This document shows positions 60,602 through 64,000 of a stretch of 64,000 nucleotides of DNA, piece by piece. Within the stretch, counting starts at the first letter, position 1. Every line of letters starts with the position of its first letter. The translations under genes were made by a program, and so were the position numbers. The DNA lies in assembly GCA_039707465.1 (NCBI GenBank), contig CM077644.1:78948875-79012874 (forward strand), in the 5' to 3' direction. Below the pieces are notes generated by a model, which did no database searches, was not told the DNA's origin, and worked only from the letters and a program-made list of their open reading frames with translations. The DNA comes from Rhabdophis nuchalis. Taxonomy: Eukaryota; Chordata; Lepidosauria; Squamata; Natricidae.

Positions 60602-63567
60602 AATACTTAATAAAAGTTCCTAGCATCATACCCCAAAATGCCACTGTCGATGATCAACGGTCTTTTTCACCGAATGCCTTACAAAAGGAGATTGGATAGC
60701 AAGAGTTAGTTACGTGTTTATTCTGTTTTAAATGGGCTATACCGGTCAATTTTTCTATGTTTTTTTTTTATTTGGTTCAGGCTTAATCATGTAGCTGCAG
60801 GCCTTGTTTCACCAAGTCTGAAAACAGATACCTCCAGTAAAGAAATAGAAGAAGCCATGAAACGAGTACGAGAAGCACAATCTCTTATTTCTGCTGCTAT
60901 AGAGCCAGGTAAAGCCATCTAAAATGTCACCTAAGTAATTTTGTCTTACAGAAAATTACTGTAACACAGTGTGATGCAGAAAAAAACCCCAGCATTGTAT
61001 GAGATATCGGTAGAAAGTCAGATATGAGTAAATATTAGGAAAAACAACTGTTTAAGAATCATAATCAGGAAGTCTTTTGATACCACTTCCTGAAAAATAC
61101 AGCAATTGTGGTCTGTATCCAGGATCATCTATTGATGAGATACTGGACTTATTTTTTAGCTGAACTAAAGAACTCCTTTTATATTTCTTAGGTTTGTTCA
61201 GATGTTATCCTAATAAGTATCGTATTTTTCAGAGCATAAACGCACCTTTTTCCCTCAAAAAAAGAGGCTGAAGATTTGGATGCGTCTTATACACTGAATA
61301 CAGCATTTTTTTTGCCTCACAACCCCCCCCCCCCTTTACCAAAATGGCCGTGCAGAGCCTTTAGGAGGCTTGTAGAGTGCTCCTGGGGGCTGGGGAGGGC
61401 AAAAATAAGTGAAAAATGGGCCAGATTTTGCTCAATTTTGGGGCCCAGCCCCCAGGAGCATTCTATAAGCCTCCATAAGGCTATTCTTGCCCCCCCCCTT
61501 TTTTTTTTTGAGGGGGGGGGAAACAGGCCTGTTTTCCCGAAAAACGGGCCAGTTTTTGGGAGGTCTAAAAAATATTTTTTTTTTAATTTGCCTCTTCAAA
61601 GTCCTTGGTGCGTCTTATACTCTGAAAAATACGGTATGTCATCTTGTGTAATATATCTCACTTCTATATCTTATAGGAATATAAATTAAAATGTTTGTTG
61701 AAAAATGCCTTTGATCCTTTACACAATTGATAGAAATAGCAGAAAACTGCTTTAGAGACATAAAAACTCCTTCGGCTACAGTTTATGTATTTAAAAAAAA
61801 TAACTTTAAAAGCGTTCACCTAATTTCTTCTGATGGTTCTGTAATGGACACTTCCGATGTCTTGATTCCAGATAAAAAGGAAGATAAAAGAAGGCATTCA
61901 AGATCCAGGTCACGTTCAAGGCGAAGAAGAACACCTTCTTCTTCCAGACATAGGTAAGGGTTCACAACAATCGCTCACCTCTGAATACTTACTGAATTTT
62001 GCAGATAATAGTTACAATGTAATATTGAATGGCCAGTAGTAAATAGCATAATCTGGGGGGGAAATGATTGAGAAAAATAAATTGTATTAAATAAATTGAT
62101 TTAGGACTTATTTTTCGATAACTGTATGAGACTATAGCCATAGTGTTGGGTCAGAGAATGCATCCATTTTTCACTAGTTGATTTCCAAAATGCTGATTAG
62201 TCTTAATACATATGATCTGAACATGAAATCATTAGAATGAGTGTAATGAGTAGCTAGTATTGCACAGGAAATAAGGAATTCTGGTAGGTGGTTGATAATT
62301 TTTCTTGTTTTTAAATAAAAGGTTTCTTGTATTTCATGTCTTTCAAAATGAATTCAGTTCCTTATTATTGAGAGAATCCTCATCAGTTATTTAAGCTCCA
62401 AATCAAACATAACAAATATTTCCATTTCCATGTATAGTATTTCTGCTAGCACTCAAGATTATCTCAAGCAGTACAATACAGTCAGACCATCAGACATCAC
62501 CAGAGCCTAACACTGCAGTGAAATGATCACTTTTGACCATGCAAAGATACCCTCAATTTGCCAGATTGCAAGAAAATGTGAACAGTTCATTTATACTCTG
62601 AAGACATTTAAGTCTGCATAGTGAATAGTAAATTCCCCTACTGTAGATAATAGTTGTGTATATCTAGTCCATGTTTGCTCAGTCACTAAGCATCACTCTA
62701 TTTGATAGTTCATAGAGTATCTCTTATAATGTGATCTGATATGTTATTTTTATATGATTAATGGTTTGCTTAATAGACGGTCACGAAGTCGATCCAGAAG
62801 ACGGTCACATTCAAAGTCAAGGAGCAGAAGAAGATCTAAAAGTCCTCGACGGCGGCGATCTCACTCTAGAGAACGTATTAGGAGATCTAGGAGCACTTCC
62901 AAAACCAGGTGCTTGAAAACTTCACAAAATCCTGAAATTCTGTTTTGTATTGGAGGAAATTATTCTGTTAGATATAAAAATATTAGAAATGTGATTTATA
63001 GCCAGTTTCCATTCTTGCCGCATGAAAAATTCATTGATCCAGCAAAAAGCTCCATCTAAAGGTTTTTTTCTCTCTCTTCAGTTTTAAAGATTACTCCAAA
63101 CATGAGATGGAGATCAGTTGTAGGAAGAGTAAGGCACACCTTTCTTCTCTTTTGATGCTGCTATCAGAAGCTTCTGCTGGATCAACTAACATTGGCATTA
63201 ATTCTGCCCTGTAACCAGGATAGAGGGATGGAGATACACACACACACACATCCATCCATCCATCCATCCATCCATCCATGTTACAGGGTAGAATTAATGC
63301 CAATGTTAGTGTATGTGTGTGTGTTTCATACATACATATATATACATACATACATACATACATACATACATACATACATACATACATACATACATACACA
63401 TACACACACAATCTTATCATCTATCTATATGGATGATACATGAAACAAAAACAGCTCATCATTTCTTCCTCTTTTAGAGACAAAAAGAAAGAAGAAAAGG
63501 AGAAAAAACGGTCTAAAACTCCACCCAAAAGCTACAGCACTGCCAGACGATCCAGAAGCGCAAGCAG
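47534..63567 (+). CDS. SRSF11: SRSF11 (SR splicing factor p54), coding exons 1-9, 3' end outside window
   Basis: Exons: 47534-47661, 51257-51390, 55666-55775, 57351-57443, 58448-58497, 60781-60908, 61872-61953, 62777-62908, 63478-63567. They total 947 nt and keep one frame. The start ATG is the first after an in-frame stop at 47438-47440 and has a good context (G at -3 and +4). The product begins MASSNGTDVIQVTNVSPS and lacks the glycine-rich N-terminus of the human protein as I recall it. The RRM is encoded by exons 1-2 (VIQVTNVSP; RVCFVKF), an Ala/Leu/Pro-rich linker by exons 3-5, a helical KEIEEAMKRVREAQSLISA segment by exon 6 and the Arg/Ser domain by exons 7-9. SRSF11 is a nuclear SR-related factor that binds U2AF65 and modulates alternative splicing, including neuronal exons. 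The remaining RS/Lys-rich C-terminal exons lie to the right of the window. Confidence 0.97.
48286..48712 (+). repeat. Seven-unit minisatellite, about 58-65 bp per unit, SRSF11 intron 1
   Basis: Units are headed by ttttcaggtaaaatgtttta, then a segment like atgyacagcatagattatg, then tttggaggagtggttttttg. Units 1-5 and 7 are close; unit 6 is more diverged. Four unit joints read CAG|gtaaaat. Confidence 0.93.
48981..49362 (-). mobile_element. TA-flanked MITE (family A), copy 4
   Basis: Starts ggcagtccttaacttgac and ends gtcaaggactacctg. The interior matches the other copies (gcattccccatgatcatgtg, then atgcttggcaactgg). The left end has lost a base or two of the TIR. Confidence 0.8.
49380..49472 (-). 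repeat. Interspersed repeat family C, copy 3
   Basis: Starts gagaatatttgtagttcagg and ends around atctgcaagaaaacaacc, matching the copies at 19919 and 45479. Confidence 0.6.
49473..51256 (+). other. Remainder of SRSF11 intron 1
   Basis: Mostly unique sequence. The open frame of 97 codons at 49488-49781 has no recognisable domain. No RNA gene seen. Confidence 0.5.
51257..51390 (+). CDS. SRSF11: SRSF11 exon 2, end of RRM
   Basis: The acceptor is tttttcag. It encodes DSPLPVSSRVCFVKFQEPDS, then AVVAQHLTNTVFVDRALIVV PYAE; donor GAAG|gtttgt. Confidence 0.96.
51845..51900 (+). mobile_element. L2-type LINE 3' tail
   Basis: Shows gagtcccggaagggagaagg then gtggtatagaaatttaataa, a short LINE tail in SRSF11 intron 2. 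Confidence 0.65.
52261..52296 (+). other. Candidate cryptic exon in SRSF11 intron 2
   Basis: A strong pyrimidine tract and acceptor (tctctcttctttttcttaca, then tttttag) ends at 52260. Joined to exon 2 the frame reads GCYSNLKNNEQ and then either a weak donor at 52292 (GCAG|gttgga) or a stop in the extension. Weak evidence. Confidence 0.25.
53564..53648 (+). repeat. Nested perfect palindrome in SRSF11 intron 2
   Basis: The outer arms AGTGCTTAAGCAT (53564-53576) and complement (53636-53648) are 13 bp and perfect. The inner arms TCAATGAAACTG (53605-53616) and complement (53619-53630) are 12 bp and perfect. Together they form a two-stage hairpin. I see no target duplication or TIR of a known element. 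Confidence 0.85.
54675..54981 (+). other. Candidate stop-containing alternative exon (307 nt), SRSF11 intron 2
   Basis: The acceptor atgtcttgcag ends at 54674 and a consensus donor ACAG|gtaaga follows 54981. In the frame of exon 2 it reads KTVLVFANI and then stop. This fits a poison exon, common in SR genes, but is only splice-site evidence. Confidence 0.3.
55245..55361 (+). other. Candidate poison exon (117 nt), SRSF11 intron 2
   Basis: The acceptor gtgctttatag ends at 55244 and the donor TACAG|gtgatg follows 55361. Joined to exon 2 (PYAE) the frame reads VKQPTRVVVHKTAFES and then TGA, within a 117-nt exon. The sequence is transposon-free and lies 304 nt before exon 3. Confidence 0.4.
55666..55775 (+). 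CDS. SRSF11: SRSF11 exon 3
   Basis: The acceptor is ctctgcag. It encodes VIPDETKALSLLAPANAVAG, then LLPGGGLLPTPNPLSQ; donor CAG|gtaaga. Confidence 0.96.
57351..57443 (+). CDS. SRSF11: SRSF11 exon 4
   Basis: The acceptor is cttacag. It encodes IGAVPLAALGAPTLDPTLAA, then LGLPGANLNSQ (31 codons); donor CAG|gtatat. Confidence 0.96.
58448..58497 (+). CDS. SRSF11: SRSF11 exon 5 (50 nt)
   Basis: The acceptor is ttggcag. It encodes SLAADQLLKLMSTVDP plus two bases; donor CCAAA|gtaagt. Confidence 0.95.
58625..58839 (+). mobile_element. TA-flanked MITE (family A), copy 5, internally deleted (215 bp)
   Basis: Starts CAGGTAGTCCTCAACTCACG and ends gtaaatcgaggactgcttg. TA lies at 58623-58624 and 58840-58841. 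The left half and right ends are present and the middle is lost. Confidence 0.85.
59490..59600 (+). mobile_element. Old CR1/L3-like repeat piece
   Basis: (TTTA)n then atctatttatgtagttgctt and an A-rich part with ataaaacaaccac, like the piece at 36640. Confidence 0.35.
59911..60266 (+). mobile_element. TA-flanked MITE (family A), copy 6
   Basis: Starts CAGGTAATCCTCGACTTATG after TA at 59909-59910. Ends gtcaaggactaccttg; the right flank is degraded. Confidence 0.8.
60529..60604 (+). repeat. (AAAT)n microsatellite
   Basis: About 18 units of taaa/aaat, beginning after tgcatgca. Confidence 0.95.
60781..60908 (+). CDS. SRSF11: SRSF11 exon 6
   Basis: The acceptor is ggttcag. It encodes LNHVAAGLVSPSLKTDTSSK, then EIEEAMKRVREAQSLISAAI EP; donor CCAG|gtaaag. 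Confidence 0.96.
61220..61635 (-). mobile_element. Foldback element family B, copy 2
   Basis: The left end is CGTATTTTTCAGAGCATAAA and the right end ACTCTGAAAAATACGG. Dinucleotide TA flanks both ends (about 61218-61219 and 61636-61637). It shares tagagtgctcctggg and aggagcattctataagcctc parts with copy 1, in reverse orientation. The open frame it contains is not coding. Confidence 0.75.
61872..61953 (+). CDS. SRSF11: SRSF11 exon 7, RS domain start
   Basis: The acceptor is gattccag. It encodes KKEDKRRHSRSRSRSRRRRT, then PSSSRH; donor CATAG|gtaagg. An open frame continues upstream into the intron (61727) but lacks homology. Confidence 0.93.
62777..62908 (+). CDS. SRSF11: SRSF11 exon 8, RS domain
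   Basis: The acceptor is cttaatag. It encodes RSRSRSRRRSHSKSRSRRRS, then KSPRRRRSHSRERIRRSRST SKT; donor CCAG|gtgctt. Confidence 0.95.
63185..63310. repeat. 31-bp inverted repeat enclosing (CA)n and (ATCC)n
   Basis: The left arm 63185-63215 and right arm 63280-63310 are complementary except at one base. The 64-nt centre holds (CA)n and (CATC)n microsatellites. A (CATA)n run follows (about 63323-63400). It lies in SRSF11 intron 8, 167 nt before exon 9. Confidence 0.9.
63323..63410 (+). repeat. (CATA)n microsatellite
   Basis: About 18 catac/atac units with flanking (CA)n. Confidence 0.95.
63478..63567 (+). CDS. SRSF11: SRSF11 exon 9, RS domain, last exon in window
   Basis: The acceptor is cttttag. 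It encodes DKKKEEKEKKRSKTPPKSYS, then TARRSRSAS; donor GCAG|gttgtt. Confidence 0.94.
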
Positions 63568-64000
63568 GTTGTTTGTTTTGTATAATCCTACGTTTCTCTA
63601 GAAGGCTGTCGAAATGGCCTACTATTCTGACTTCTGGGAACCCTTCACTATTTGAACTAGGGTCCTTTCATACTACACTAAAAGCATTTTAATGAATTGT
63701 ATATCTTTAGATTCAAACACAGATAAAATTCTCAATGTTAACCTATCAACGTTTCTATGAGGTGCTAGTGGACCAGCATGCTGGTTGGAAGTCAATCCTT
63801 GCATTATAGATACCTTGCACTTGTCCATGTGAGTCATGAGGAATATGAAAGTTACTCCTCTTATGCAAGCTCTTGCCCTTTAATTTTTCAGGCTAAAGAA
63901 AAGATGGGTTGCTAGAAATAAGAGATCTCATTCTGTACATGCACATCTCGGGATAGTTTGTCCAGCAAGCAATTACTGATTAAAAGTTGGTGTGTGTGTG
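63568..64000 (+). other. SRSF11 intron 9, partial
   Basis: No further exon seen before the window ends; it closes in a (TG)n run. Confidence 0.6.

Noticed and set aside
61276..61689. 137-codon frame before SRSF11 exon 7
   Set aside because: It lies in foldback element family B; the translation is low complexity and reads across its inverted repeats.
63231..63410. CRISPR-like short repeats
   Set aside because: Plain (CA)n, (ATCC)n and (CATA)n microsatellites without spacers, in a vertebrate intron.

Overview
The window is nuclear DNA from a vertebrate, almost certainly a squamate reptile. The evidence is the repeat content: a tRNA-headed SINE of the Sauria type, a BovB (RTE-clade) LINE fragment, CR1/L2-type LINE 3' ends, many short hAT elements with 8-bp target duplications, and abundant microsatellites. 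A snake is possible, but I cannot settle snake versus lizard. The order LRRC7 (+), LRRC40 (-), SRSF11 (+) is the order I recall for human chromosome 1p31.

Left part (1-22 kb): the last three coding exons of LRRC7 (densin-180), which encode the C-terminal PDZ domain and the stop codon. Two of them are separated by a 14-kb intron full of old repeats. The likely 3' UTR follows, with a plausible poly(A) signal near 21.55 kb.

Middle part (23.6-41.6 kb): the complete LRRC40 coding region on the minus strand. All 15 exons keep frame and have GT/AG borders. The exon lengths sum to 1842 nt, giving 613 aa. Its introns hold a BovB fragment, TA-flanked MITEs, hAT MITEs and LINE tails. Exon 1 lies in a CpG-rich block.

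Intergenic spacer (41.6-47.5 kb): a CR1 3' end with a composite hAT element inserted in it, a near-perfect foldback MITE, a tRNA-derived SINE, a second composite hAT element and other foldback elements. As I recall, these two genes start only about 0.1 kb apart in human, so the spacer looks like a shared promoter region split by transposon insertion.

Right part (47.5-64 kb): SRSF11 (SR-related splicing factor p54), coding exons 1-9. The RRM is in exons 1-2 and the start of the RS domain in exons 7-9; the gene runs off the right edge. Intron 1 contains a seven-unit minisatellite whose units resemble fused 3'/5' splice sites. Intron 2 is poor in recognisable transposons and contains candidate stop-containing alternative exons and a nested perfect palindrome.

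Most long open frames outside these exons are artefacts of low-complexity or GC-rich foldback transposon sequence. No tRNA, rRNA, CRISPR or prokaryote-type feature was seen. All exon calls were made by eye from splice borders, frame continuity and remembered homologues.
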